A stretch of 59,899 bases of DNA. It comes from an uncultured Oscillospiraceae bacterium (GTDB taxonomy: Bacteria > Bacillota > Clostridia > Oscillospirales > Acutalibacteraceae). Below are positions 51,679 to 59,824 of the stretch, one piece after another. The position numbers and the translations under genes were made by a program. How positions within the stretch are numbered: the stretch's first letter is position 1; the number at the start of each line of letters is the position of its first letter. The notes under the pieces were generated by a model. The model was not told the origin of the DNA. It searched no databases and saw nothing but the letters and a program-made list of their open reading frames with translations. The DNA is taken from NCBI GenBank assembly GCA_959601025.1, contig CAUGOD010000017.1, forward strand, positions 1-59,899, written 5' to 3'.

Positions 51679-51695
51679 GTTACAAACTTGTAACA
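51679..51695 (-). promoter_or_regulatory. WalR (YycF)-like box
   Basis: TGTTAC-AAGTT-TGTAAC on the minus strand: both halves fit TGTWAH with the 5-bp spacer required by WalR. It lies about 5-21 bases after the expected transcription start of the M23 gene. Confidence 0.6.
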
Positions 51696-51706
51696 ACCTG
51701 TACTCT

Positions 51707-51734
51707 ATTATACTCAAAAGTTACAAGATTGCAA
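51707..51734 (-). promoter_or_regulatory. Promoter of LysM-G5-M23 gene
   Basis: TTGCAA, 16-bp spacer, TATAAT on the minus strand; the leader to the GTG start is about 150 nt. Confidence 0.65.
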
Positions 51735-51812
51735 CCCTTGCCGAGGAAGTTTATGACTTTCTGTTAAAATACTTTCCTCAATTGTCGATTCCAATGGTGA
51801 ATTATACCGAAA

Positions 51813-52280
51813 TCAGGCAGGATAAACCAGCATAGGCGCTGTCCAGTTTTCCAATATATGGAGCATGTCCCGTGCATATTCCCGCGCCTTGGGAAGGTCA
51901 TGCTCGCGATAATTACCGCACTCCTCCGCGGAAACGCCGGGCACCGGCCCGCTGAAATCGGCGATGAAGGTAAGCGCCGCCCTCGTAAGCCGGATCGCGT
52001 TCTCCGCTTCCATTCCTCGGACCAGAAAATAGAAGCCGGTGCGGCAGCCCATCGGGCCGAAATAAATCACCGATTCCCCCTGCGCACTGTTCCGGACGTA
52101 GGTAGCGAACAGATGCTCAATGGTATGCATCGCCGCCGTTTCCAGATAGGGCGGCGTATTGGGCCGGACGAAGCGGAGGTCATAGGTCGTCACATCCCCG
52201 TCCACCCGCGACGTATACATGCCCGGCTGAAGCCGGGTGTGGTCAATTTGAAAGCTCGCAATCCGTTCCATACTTGTCAT
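51813..52280 (-). CDS. luxS: S-ribosylhomocysteine lyase LuxS
   Basis: A 155-residue enzyme splitting S-ribosylhomocysteine to homocysteine and the AI-2 precursor DPD. The metal site HTIEH (HxxEH), the catalytic Cys in GPMGCRTGFYF and the second metal-site Cys in SAEECGNYREHDL are present. The start may be the first ATG (52280) or the fourth codon (MERIASFQIDH). A single gene; mtnN (pfs) is not near. Confidence 0.96.
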   Translation of the reverse strand: MTSMERIASFQIDHTRLQPGMYTSRVDGDVTTYDLRFVRPNTPPYLETAAMHTIEHLFATYVRNSAQGESVIYFGPMGCRTGFYFLVRGMEAENAIRLTRAALTFIADFSGPVPGVSAEECGNYREHDLPKAREYARDMLHILENWTAPMLVYPA

Positions 52281-52339
52281 GCTGTGCAGCGCCCCTTCTT
52301 ATATACTTAATTTATCGTATATTGTAGAATTCCAAAAGC

Positions 52340-53308
52340 CTATAAGGCATCCCGCACGCCGTCCTTCAGCTCGTACACGCCGGGCAGGTCGCTGGAAAAA
52401 CCACGGTCCTGGGTAATCTCCTGCATGGAACGTCCTTCCGGCAGCGCGCCGAGAAACTCGATAATCATATCCGCCGCCTCATTGGCTGCCTGGTCGTACA
52501 GGTCAAAGAAGCTGTCGGTGCTCCGGTAATTCTCGTCGAAAGGATTGCTCCATTCCCTATGCTTTTCATTGGCGTAATCCCAATCCCCGGTCTTCAGCGG
52601 ACGGAGGAGCGAGGTGGCGAAGTGCCCGCCTCTGGTCAGCTGTTCCACCGGACGAAGAAGCAGCTTCTGCCGCAGCATGGAACGGTCGGTCATAAAAAAC
52701 AGCGCCTGCCGCATATCCCCGGGAGCATGCGCCAGATGCTCCGCCGTCGCATTCATTCCAAAAAGCCGGCTCACCACCGGCTGATACAGGCGACCGACCG
52801 ACAGGTACAGCCCGTCGTGATCCTTCGGCAGCACGGCCTGCAGCTTGAAATCGCTGATCAGCCGCCCGGATTCCCGTCGAAGAGTGAGGGTGTCCAGCGC
52901 GCTTTCGATCCGGAAATGGTATTGATGCGTGTTTTTCCCATATTTCGGGTCGGCCTGCTCCAGTTCCTTCTGCGCCCAAAGGATATATGGATGGGCGGCG
53001 CGGTCCAGAGCATAGTGGCAGAAGAACCCTTCCACATAGCCCAGCATCGCGTCATACTGCCGCTTTTCCCGGTTCAGCACCCGGCGAAACTCCTCAAACG
53101 TCCGCGCCGGGCTGATCTTATGCAGCTTCTGCCCCGTAGTCACATAGCTTTCCCCCGGCTCCCAGGGCAGGACCCGGTGAAAAAAGAAAATATCCGGTCC
53201 CTGCGCGCCAATCAGCGCCGTTTCGCGGTTGGCGACGGGAATTCCCGCCTTTTTCAGCTTGGAAAACACACGGAGCGCAAATTCATAATGAGTGACAAGC
53301 GCGGGCAT
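52340..53308 (-). CDS. Zinc-dependent phospholipase C family protein
   Basis: A 322-residue protein of the Zn-PLC/S1-P1-like helical fold. MPALVTHYEFAL begins the family, GAQGPDIFFFHRV and FFCHYALDRAAHPYI carry the first metal His and Asp residues. No signal peptide is present, so unlike secreted alpha-toxin-type enzymes it should be cytoplasmic, as are many clostridial members of unknown substrate. ATG at 53308 has GGAAGGA upstream. Confidence 0.85.
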   Translation of the reverse strand: MPALVTHYEFALRVFSKLKKAGIPVANRETALIGAQGPDIFFFHRVLPWEPGESYVTTGQKLHKISPARTFEEFRRVLNREKRQYDAMLGYVEGFFCHYALDRAAHPYILWAQKELEQADPKYGKNTHQYHFRIESALDTLTLRRESGRLISDFKLQAVLPKDHDGLYLSVGRLYQPVVSRLFGMNATAEHLAHAPGDMRQALFFMTDRSMLRQKLLLRPVEQLTRGGHFATSLLRPLKTGDWDYANEKHREWSNPFDENYRSTDSFFDLYDQAANEAADMIIEFLGALPEGRSMQEITQDRGFSSDLPGVYELKDGVRDAL

Positions 53309-53343
53309 ATTGACATTCCTTCCTTTCCTCGGGAAGCTGCAAC

Positions 53344-53441
53344 ATTATACCATAGCGCCGCCCGGCCGGATTCTCTGCCAGCCTTGTCCGGCGGCGCAAT
53401 TGAGAAATGCTGTCGCTTTTCTCCTTGGCGACATTATACCA
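53344..53441 (+). repeat. Full copy of the dispersed intergenic element
   Basis: The best-delimited copy: ATTATACCA stands at both ends (53344 and 53433, 89 bp apart). Between lie GCGCCGCC...GGCGGCGC and GAGAAATGC-TGTC-GCTTTTCTC, the latter with one mismatch. Located between the RluA-type and phospholipase-type genes. Confidence 0.85.
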
Positions 53442-53508
53442 CTATCTTCCGTTTTATCGGTGTCGGAATTGAAAACATTAAGAAAATCTACCGAATTTTT
53501 CCGCTTTT

Positions 53509-54513
53509 TTATATTCCATCCGCATAGAATCCACACGATTTTTCTTCGAGGCGAACGGGTTCGGCGGCGCCGTTTTCCCATCCGCCCCAACGATCCGGGC
53601 GGTCATCCCAACCCCGCTCCCGCAAAAGCGAGGCCATATCCTCCGGCAGCGGGGCGGTCAGCGCGACCTCCCGCCCGGAGACCGGATGGCGGAACCGCAT
53701 CGCCCCGCAGTGGAGGGCGTGCCGGGGAAGGGTGCCGCCATCGGTCCCATACATGGTATCCCCGGCCAGCGGATGCCCCAGCCAGGCCATATGCACGCGA
53801 ATCTGGTGGGTCCTCCCCGTTTCGATCCGCACCCGGAGGAGGGAAAGATCGTCCGCCGCCGCGAGAGATTCCCAACGGGTAAGGCAGTATTTGCTTCCTT
53901 CGCCGGCCCCTACCTCCCGGGTAATGCCGAAGCCCTTCTTCACCCGGATGGGCTGCTCGATCACTCCCTCGCCCTCCAATCGTCCGAGGACAAGCGCGCG
54001 GTATTCCTTTTCCACTCTTCCGCCCTTTCCTGATCCGCCCAGCAGATGGGCGGCATGAGGATTTTTCGCAGCCAGAAGCAGCCCGCTCGTATTCCTGTCC
54101 AGCCGGTTGATAGGACGAAAGGCGAAGGCGTTCCCTTCCCGCTCGAAGTGTGCGATCACCGCCGCAGCCAAAGTAGGCTCCGTATGCCCGGCGGAGGGAT
54201 GGACGGCAAGGTAGGGCGGCTTGTCCACCGCCAGCACGCTCTCGTCCTCATACACCACCGCCAGGGGCATATCTGCCCCCTCCACCCGGACGGCGTCCGC
54301 CGGAAGCCGCAGGCGAACCGTTTGCCCCGCCCGCAGCCGGTCGACCGAACGGATGTGTACGCCGTCCGCCGTGATTCCCTGCTCCACCCGCTTGAGCCGG
54401 GCGAGCAGGCGGGCGGATACCCCGCAGGTTCTTCGCAGGAAGGTCTGCACCGTCGTCCCCTCGCAGGATTCCGGCACGGTATAAATAAGCTCCCGCATGT
54501 CCTTCCCCGTCAT
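53509..54513 (-). CDS. RluA family pseudouridine synthase
   Basis: A 334-residue enzyme with an N-terminal S4-like domain (1-75) and the RluA catalytic domain. The catalytic Asp lies in RPINRLDRNTSGLLL, and VDKPPYLAVHPSAGH and ETGRTHQIRVHMAWLGHPLAGD are signatures. RNA target (23S rRNA or tRNA) is not decided. ATG at 54513 has GGAGGGG ten bases upstream; ATG at 54498 is an alternative. The last 35 residues are a non-conserved tail. Confidence 0.93.
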   Translation of the reverse strand: MTGKDMRELIYTVPESCEGTTVQTFLRRTCGVSARLLARLKRVEQGITADGVHIRSVDRLRAGQTVRLRLPADAVRVEGADMPLAVVYEDESVLAVDKPPYLAVHPSAGHTEPTLAAAVIAHFEREGNAFAFRPINRLDRNTSGLLLAAKNPHAAHLLGGSGKGGRVEKEYRALVLGRLEGEGVIEQPIRVKKGFGITREVGAGEGSKYCLTRWESLAAADDLSLLRVRIETGRTHQIRVHMAWLGHPLAGDTMYGTDGGTLPRHALHCGAMRFRHPVSGREVALTAPLPEDMASLLRERGWDDRPDRWGGWENGAAEPVRLEEKSCGFYADGI

Positions 54514-54541
54514 GTTCTCTGTACCCCTCCCTTTCCGGACA

Positions 54542-54571
54542 AAAACGCCGGGGAGGCTTCCCCGGCGTTTT
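54542..54571 (-). terminator. Terminator of ilvE
   Basis: AAACGCCGGGGA pairs with TCCCCGGCGTTT (12 bp, GGCT loop), T-run on the minus strand, 18 bp past the stop codon. Confidence 0.88.
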
Positions 54572-54588
54572 ATCGCTTATGGATCGGA

Positions 54589-55659
54589 TCAGATACGCAC
54601 CATCCAGCCGAAGGGGTCGGGCAGCAGGCCGTTCTGGATGCCGGTCAGTGTGTCGTACAGCTTCTGCGCCACCCCGCCGATTTTTCCGTCGTTGATAACG
54701 ATGTGCTCGTCGTCCACCTTCAGTTCGCCGATCGGAGAGATAACCGCCGCCGTGCCGGTGCCGAAGGCTTCCATCAGCTGCCCGTTCTTTGCGGCTTCCT
54801 CCACCTCGGACAGCGCCAGGCGGCGTTCGTTCACCGTGTAGCCCCAGGAGCGCAGCAGTTCGATGCAGGACATCCGGGTGATGCCGCCGAGGATGCTGCC
54901 CTGCAGCGCAGGGGTGACGATCTCATCCCCGATTTTGAAGAACACGTTCATCGTGCCCACTTCTTCGATATACCTGCGCTCCACGCCGTCCAGCCAAAGC
55001 ACCTGGGTGTAGCCCTGCCCGGCCGCCACGTCCTGCGCCTTGAGAGAGGCGGCGTAGTTGCCGCCGGTTTTGGCAAAACCCATGCCGCCCTTGACCGCAC
55101 GGACATACTGCCGTTCCACATAGATTTTCACCGGGTTAATCCCTTCCGGGTAGTACGCGCCCACCGGGGAGAGAATGATGATAAACAGCAGGTGATTGGC
55201 CGGATGCACCCCCACATGCGCGTCCACCGCGATGATGAAGGGCCGGATGTACAGCGCCGTGCCTTCTCCGTCGGGAATCCAGTCCTGATCCACCCGCACC
55301 AGCTCCTTGACCGCCTCCACCGCGAACTCCTCGTCGATGGGTGGGATGCAAAGGCGGTCGTTGGACAGGTTCATCCGGGCCATGTTCTTTTCCGGCCGGA
55401 AAAGCGCCACTCCGCCATCCGGCGTGTGGTAGGCCTTCATCCCCTCAAAAACCTCCTGACCATAATGCAGGCACATGGCGGCCGGGTCCAACGCGATCGG
55501 GCCGTAGGGGACGATACGGGGATCATGCCAGCCCTGTCCGGCGTCATAGTTCATAAGGAACATGTGGTCGGTGTAATAATTGCCGAACCCCAGCTTGCTG
55601 CTGTCGGTCGGCTTCGCCTTGGGTGATTTGGTCCGTTCCACCGGAATCTGCATTTTCAT
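54589..55659 (-). CDS. ilvE: Branched-chain amino acid aminotransferase
   Basis: A 356-residue PLP enzyme of fold type IV, moving amino groups between Leu/Ile/Val and 2-oxoglutarate. The PLP Lys is in GFAKTGGNYAAS; LHYGQEVFEGMKAY, ALYIRPFI, GTMNVFF and FGTGTAAVISPIG are typical of the longer (about 350-residue) IlvE subgroup. ATG at 55659 follows AAAGGA. Single gene with promoter and terminator; other branched-chain genes are not in this window. Confidence 0.96.
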   Translation of the reverse strand: MKMQIPVERTKSPKAKPTDSSKLGFGNYYTDHMFLMNYDAGQGWHDPRIVPYGPIALDPAAMCLHYGQEVFEGMKAYHTPDGGVALFRPEKNMARMNLSNDRLCIPPIDEEFAVEAVKELVRVDQDWIPDGEGTALYIRPFIIAVDAHVGVHPANHLLFIIILSPVGAYYPEGINPVKIYVERQYVRAVKGGMGFAKTGGNYAASLKAQDVAAGQGYTQVLWLDGVERRYIEEVGTMNVFFKIGDEIVTPALQGSILGGITRMSCIELLRSWGYTVNERRLALSEVEEAAKNGQLMEAFGTGTAAVISPIGELKVDDEHIVINDGKIGGVAQKLYDTLTGIQNGLLPDPFGWMVRI

Positions 55660-55755
55660 CTATAACCATTTCCTTTCGGCTGCGCGCCGCCTCGGGAGCT
55701 CCGGAGCGGCGTGGATTTTTCCATTCCAGCATCCTCGCTGTTGTGCACGATTAAA

Positions 55756-55784
55756 ATTATAGTCCCGTATAAAGCAAAATGCAA
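55756..55784 (-). promoter_or_regulatory. Promoter of ilvE
   Basis: TTGCAT, 17-bp spacer, TATAAT on the minus strand, about 95 bp before the start codon. Confidence 0.75.
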
Positions 55785-56000
55785 GAAATCCCGGGGATTT
55801 TTTTGCCGTCCTGTCCATTTTTAAGTTCTTTGCGCCGTCCTCCCGCATCCCATGCCGGAATGTCCTTTGAAAAAAGACGTCGCCGATAAACGCCGGCAGA
55901 CTCAGCTTACCGCAAAGAGGAAACGCACGCTGTCTTTTAGAGAATGGCGGACGGTGGATGAGCGGAAAGTCGTCTCCCTCTTTCCGCCTTTCTCGAGATA

Positions 56001-56075
56001 AATCGCCCTGTGGGGAAACGCCCTACGGGGGATCGCCCTGCGGGGGATCGCCCTGCGGGGGATCGCCCTGCGGGG
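56001..56075. repeat. Five 15-bp tandem units upstream of spoIIE
   Basis: Units start at 56001, 56016, 56031, 56046 and 56061; the last three are identical (GATCGCCCTGCGGGG), the first two differ by a few bases. Each contains the self-complementary CCC-TGC-GGG. A GCCGCCC/GGGCGGC hairpin lies further on at 56191-56217. No gene is visible in 55660-56309. Confidence 0.88.
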
Positions 56076-56149
56076 GATCGCACCGGAGCATGGCGGAACG
56101 ACGGAGGGCGGCCTTTTTCGCCGGAAAAACGCAGAAAATGCGCCCTGTA

Positions 56150-56183
56150 TCCGACAGAAAGGCCGGGGACGCTCCTTTATAAT
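56150..56183 (+). promoter_or_regulatory. Candidate Spo0A-type promoter of spoIIE
   Basis: TATAAT at 56178-56183 has no -35 box at 17 bp, but CCGACA stands 21 bp upstream, overlapped by TGTCGGA on the minus strand (0A-box consensus TGTCGAA). Long spacers with a 0A box at -35 are known for B. subtilis spoIIE and spoIIG. Confidence 0.45.
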
Positions 56184-56309
56184 AAGGATTGCCGCCCTAT
56201 ACGATCGGCTGGGCGGCGTTCGCTTTCGGATGCGGGCGCGGACAGGCTTTTCCGCACAGCTCCACTGAATTCAGTCCGATCGGTTCAATCGGTTCATTGA
56301 AAAGGCAGG

Positions 56310-58721
56310 ATGGTGAGGACGTTGAAGCAAAAGGCATATGCGGGCGCAGGCGATGGACAGGCCCGCGGAAACATCCGGGACAAAAGCCCGGGCGGTGCAG
56401 GAAGCGGAGCGGCGCTGGACAGCGCGTCCCGTCAGTTGGCGCTGGTGGTCGTATGGCTCCTGCTGGGTCTGGTGACGCCGCGCGCGGGAGCATCGGGAGT
56501 GTACGGAGGGATGGCGCCCTTCGGCGTAAGCTTTGCCGCAGCGGTTCCCGGCGCGGGAGCGGTGGCGGCGTACATAGGCGCGGTGGTGGGATATCTTCTG
56601 CCGGGCGGGACGGCGGTCCCGATGCGGTATATCGCGGCGCTGGTGGCGGTGGCCGGGATTAAATGGTCGCTGAGCGGCATCCGTTCGGTGTCCCGTCATC
56701 CGGTTTTCGCGCCGGTCATTTCCTTTCTCTCGGTGGCGGCGACGGGTATGGCGCTGTCGGCCGTCGGGGGATTGGACGCTTACGATGTTCTTCTGGCGCT
56801 GGCGGAGGGACTGCTGGCCGGCGGCTCGGCCTATTTCTTCGCCACCACGGTGAATCTGCTGGAAAACGCCCCCCTGCATGGGGTGATGACCGCGCAGGAA
56901 CAGGCCAGCGTGGTAACGGCCGGCGCAGTGGTGCTGATGGCGGCCGCCGGCTTCAGCTTCAGCGGGATTTCTCCCGGCCGGATGCTCGCAGTGGTGCTGA
57001 TTCTCCTGCTCGCCCGCTCCGGCAAAGAGCAGGGGGGAAGCATCGCGGGAATCGTGCTCGGCCTGGCGATGGCGATGAGCTCCGCCGACCACCTGTATCT
57101 GGCGGTGGCGTATGCTTTCGGCGGACTGATGGCGGGTATTTTCGCCCGTTTCGGCCGGTTTGCCTCGGCAGGCGCGTTCGTGGTAGCCAACCTGATCGTA
57201 ACCGTCGGTGTGGGCGAAGGGACGGCCGCGGTGATCGGTATTTACGAAGCGGCGGGCGCGTCCATTATTTTTGTCGCCCTGCCCGCCGCGGTAGATCGGA
57301 GGATCAACCGGCTTTTTGTCAGCGCCCGGGACATCCCGTCGGTGGAAGGGCTTCGCCGTTCGGTGGTGCTTCGGCTGGATTACGCCTCCCGTGCAATGAA
57401 TGAAGTGGCGCAGACGGTGGACGCGGTTTCCCACAAGCTGGCGGGACTGAGCGCGCCGGATCTCGGAACGGTGTACCGCAGCGTGTCGGACGACGTCTGC
57501 CGCGTCTGCGGGCTTCGCCTGCACTGCTGGGAGAGCCATTTCAGCGACACCATGGCCGCGCTGAACGACCTGACGCCCGCCCTGCGGGAGAAGGGACGGG
57601 TGGAACGCGCCGACGTTCCCGCCTCGCTGGCAAACCATTGCGGAAGGCTCGACGACGTGCTGAACCGGATCAACGCCGGGTATATCGAATACGCAGTACG
57701 GGAGGGCGCGTGGCGGCGGCTCGCAGAAATCCGCGCGGTGGTGACTGACCAGTTTGCAGGGATGTCCGAGCTGCTGGACGAGCTGTCGGAGGACTTCTCC
57801 CGGGCGGAACGGGTGGATACCGAAGCGGCGGCCCGCGTGATCGCGGTGTGCGAGGAGTTTGGCCTGATCGTGCAGGACGCGGTGTGCCTGCTGGGCCGGG
57901 GAGACCGGATGACGGTAGAAATCCTCGCATCCGACGCGGGGGTGCGGCTGAACCAGAAAAAATGGGAGGCCGCCCTCAGCGACGCCTGCGGCCGGGAGTT
58001 GGATCATCCGGTGGTAACCCGTTTGGGCGATTCGGTAAAAATTGCCCTGGCGGAAAAGCCGCAGTTCCAGGTGTGTCTTGGAGCCGCCCAGCTCCACTGT
58101 ACGGGAGAAAGGCTTTGCGGGGACGCCTATGAGACCTTTACCGACGGCGCCGGAAACTGGTATGCGGTGCTCAGCGACGGCATGGGGAGCGGCGGACGGG
58201 CCGCGGTGGACGGGGCGATGGCTTCCGGCTTGACCGCCCGGCTGATTCAGGCCGGCTTTGGCCCGGAAAGCGTGCTGCGGATGGTGAATTCCGCTCTGCT
58301 GGTCAAATCGGGGGACGAGAGTCTATCCACCCTCGATATCGTGGAACTGGACCTCTTTACCGGCCGGTTTGAGAGCCGGAAGGCTGGCGCGGCTCCTTCC
58401 CTGCTATGCAGTATGGGGCGGGTTTCCCGGATTGACCGCTCCTCCCTGCCGATTGGCATTCTGCGGGACGTCACGGCCGAACGGAGCAGCGACGTCCTTG
58501 TGGACGGAGACGTACTGCTGTTGTTCAGCGACGGGGCAATGGCCGGCGGGCTGGAATGGATTGAGGAAACGTTGCGCGGCTTCGATACGAAGACGGGCGA
58601 TATTAAAAAGCTGGCGGAGGAAATCGCCGCCGAAGCCCGGCTGCATCAGGAGGGCCGAGAGGACGATGTGACCGTTCTCGCGATGCAGCTCAGGCAAGTC
58701 AAAAAACCGGCGCGGAAATAA
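56310..58721 (+). CDS. spoIIE: Stage II sporulation protein E (SpoIIE)
   Basis: An 803-residue membrane phosphatase that dephosphorylates SpoIIAA to activate sigma-F in the forespore. About ten membrane segments fill residues 40-320, a cytoplasmic oligomerisation region follows (about 330-585), then the PP2C domain (590-795). Metal-site motifs CGDAYE, VLSDGMGSGGRAA, LLLFSDGAM and REDDVTVLAM are intact. Length is close to B. subtilis SpoIIE. The start at 56310 follows AAAAGGCAGG; a GTG three bases on is possible. Confidence 0.96.
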   Translation: MVRTLKQKAYAGAGDGQARGNIRDKSPGGAGSGAALDSASRQLALVVVWLLLGLVTPRAGASGVYGGMAPFGVSFAAAVPGAGAVAAYIGAVVGYLLPGGTAVPMRYIAALVAVAGIKWSLSGIRSVSRHPVFAPVISFLSVAATGMALSAVGGLDAYDVLLALAEGLLAGGSAYFFATTVNLLENAPLHGVMTAQEQASVVTAGAVVLMAAAGFSFSGISPGRMLAVVLILLLARSGKEQGGSIAGIVLGLAMAMSSADHLYLAVAYAFGGLMAGIFARFGRFASAGAFVVANLIVTVGVGEGTAAVIGIYEAAGASIIFVALPAAVDRRINRLFVSARDIPSVEGLRRSVVLRLDYASRAMNEVAQTVDAVSHKLAGLSAPDLGTVYRSVSDDVCRVCGLRLHCWESHFSDTMAALNDLTPALREKGRVERADVPASLANHCGRLDDVLNRINAGYIEYAVREGAWRRLAEIRAVVTDQFAGMSELLDELSEDFSRAERVDTEAAARVIAVCEEFGLIVQDAVCLLGRGDRMTVEILASDAGVRLNQKKWEAALSDACGRELDHPVVTRLGDSVKIALAEKPQFQVCLGAAQLHCTGERLCGDAYETFTDGAGNWYAVLSDGMGSGGRAAVDGAMASGLTARLIQAGFGPESVLRMVNSALLVKSGDESLSTLDIVELDLFTGRFESRKAGAAPSLLCSMGRVSRIDRSSLPIGILRDVTAERSSDVLVDGDVLLLFSDGAMAGGLEWIEETLRGFDTKTGDIKKLAEEIAAEARLHQEGREDDVTVLAMQLRQVKKPARK

Positions 58722-58742
58722 AGGAAGGAAACCGATAAACAA

Positions 58743-58777
58743 AACAGCGCGGCAGGAGGGCCGCGCTGTTCTCATTT
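58743..58777 (+). terminator. Terminator of spoIIE
   Basis: AACAGCGCGGC pairs with GCCGCGCTGTT (11 bp), then CTCATTTTTTT. Confidence 0.88.
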
Positions 58778-58854
58778 TTTTGCTGTTTACTTTGTTGTTC
58801 CAGGAAAAACAACATCACCGAAAAGAAGCCTTTTTAGAGGGCGGGCGTCCCCGC

Positions 58855-58883
58855 TTGACATACTCCATAGGATGTGCTATAGT
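58855..58883 (+). promoter_or_regulatory. Promoter of degV-type gene
   Basis: TTGACA, 17-bp spacer, TATAGT, a near-consensus vegetative promoter 86 bp before the start codon. Confidence 0.85.
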
Positions 58884-58896
58884 ACCCCCAAGATTA

Positions 58897-58909
58897 TTTG
58901 ATTATCAAA
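58897..58909. promoter_or_regulatory. FabT-like palindromic operator
   Basis: TTTGATTATCAAA, a perfect 6+1+6 palindrome centred about 13 bases after the expected transcription start, where a bound repressor would block transcription. Confidence 0.5.
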
Positions 58910-58969
58910 CAATAAGACAGTCAAATTAAAAATGGCCTATCCTGGCCCTGTTTTACAGGAGGTAAGACA

Positions 58970-59824
58970 ATGGCTGTGCGTATTGTGACCGATAGCTCCA
59001 GCGACCTTCCCTTTTCCTGTCAGGAGGACTGGGATATCACCATCCTGCCCCTGCGGGTAAATTTCGGGGAAGAGGAATTTGTCGACGGGGAGCTGACCGC
59101 CGGACAGTTCTATGAAAAACTGGCCCAAGCGGAGGAACTGCCCAAGACCACGCAGATCGCGCCGGTGGAATTCGAGGACGTGCTGCGCCCGTATGTCGAG
59201 GCGGGGGATGAGGTGCTGCTGCTTCCCCTGTCCCGGGAGCTGAGCGGTACCTTTGCTTCCGCCCGGATCGCGCGGGAACAGTTTCCCGATGCGGAGATAT
59301 ACGTAGCGGATACCCTGCAGGTCACCTTTGCGTTGGCGCTGCTGGTGGAGGCCGCTGTCCGTCTGCGGGACGAGGGGCTTTCCGCGCGGGAGATTGCCGC
59401 AAGGCTGGAAGAGCTGAGCGGCCGGATACGACTGTACGCCGTGATCGACGATCTGAAATATCTCCGGATGGGCGGACGGCTTTCCGCCGCCGGGGCGGTG
59501 ATGGGATCTCTGCTCGGTATCAAGCCGATCGTTACCCTGCAGGAGGGGAAGGTCTGCAGTCTCAATAAAGCGCGAGGGATGAATGCCGGCTGTCAGATGC
59601 TCCTGGAACGGATGGAAAAGGACGGCTTAGACGAAACCTATCCCGTGTATTTTGGAAATTCTAATGTCCATGAAGCAATGGAGGAGCTGCGGCGGATGGC
59701 GGAGACGCGTTTTCCCGTGAAAGATGCGAAGGCGTGCGATATTGGTCCAATCGTCGGTACCCACGCGGGGCCGGGATGCGTCGGTCTCGCCTTTGTGGCA
59801 AAGACAGCGGACAGTGCAAAATAA
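58970..59824 (+). CDS. DegV family fatty-acid-binding protein (FakB-like)
   Basis: A 284-residue DegV/EDD-fold protein. VTDSSSDLP at the N-terminus, PLSRELSGTFASARIA near residue 90 and LKYLRMGGRLS near 165 are the family motifs that line the fatty-acid pocket; IGPIVGTHAGPGCVGLAF closes the second domain. In Gram-positive bacteria DegV proteins act as FakB, presenting fatty acids to the kinase FakA; no fakA is in the window. AGGAGG stands six bases before the ATG. The sequence after it (59825-59899) shows only a small CCTG/CAGG stem. Confidence 0.92.
   Translation: MAVRIVTDSSSDLPFSCQEDWDITILPLRVNFGEEEFVDGELTAGQFYEKLAQAEELPKTTQIAPVEFEDVLRPYVEAGDEVLLLPLSRELSGTFASARIAREQFPDAEIYVADTLQVTFALALLVEAAVRLRDEGLSAREIAARLEELSGRIRLYAVIDDLKYLRMGGRLSAAGAVMGSLLGIKPIVTLQEGKVCSLNKARGMNAGCQMLLERMEKDGLDETYPVYFGNSNVHEAMEELRRMAETRFPVKDAKACDIGPIVGTHAGPGCVGLAFVAKTADSAK

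Noticed and set aside
56001..56075. Possible CRISPR array
   Set aside because: Units are 15 bp and directly adjacent, with no unique spacers and no cas genes; a simple tandem repeat.
56271..58097. Long open frame (608 codons) antisense to spoIIE
   Set aside because: It lies opposite a well-supported gene, its translation is rich in His, Arg and Gln as expected of a shadow frame in GC-rich DNA, and it shows no motif or ribosome site.
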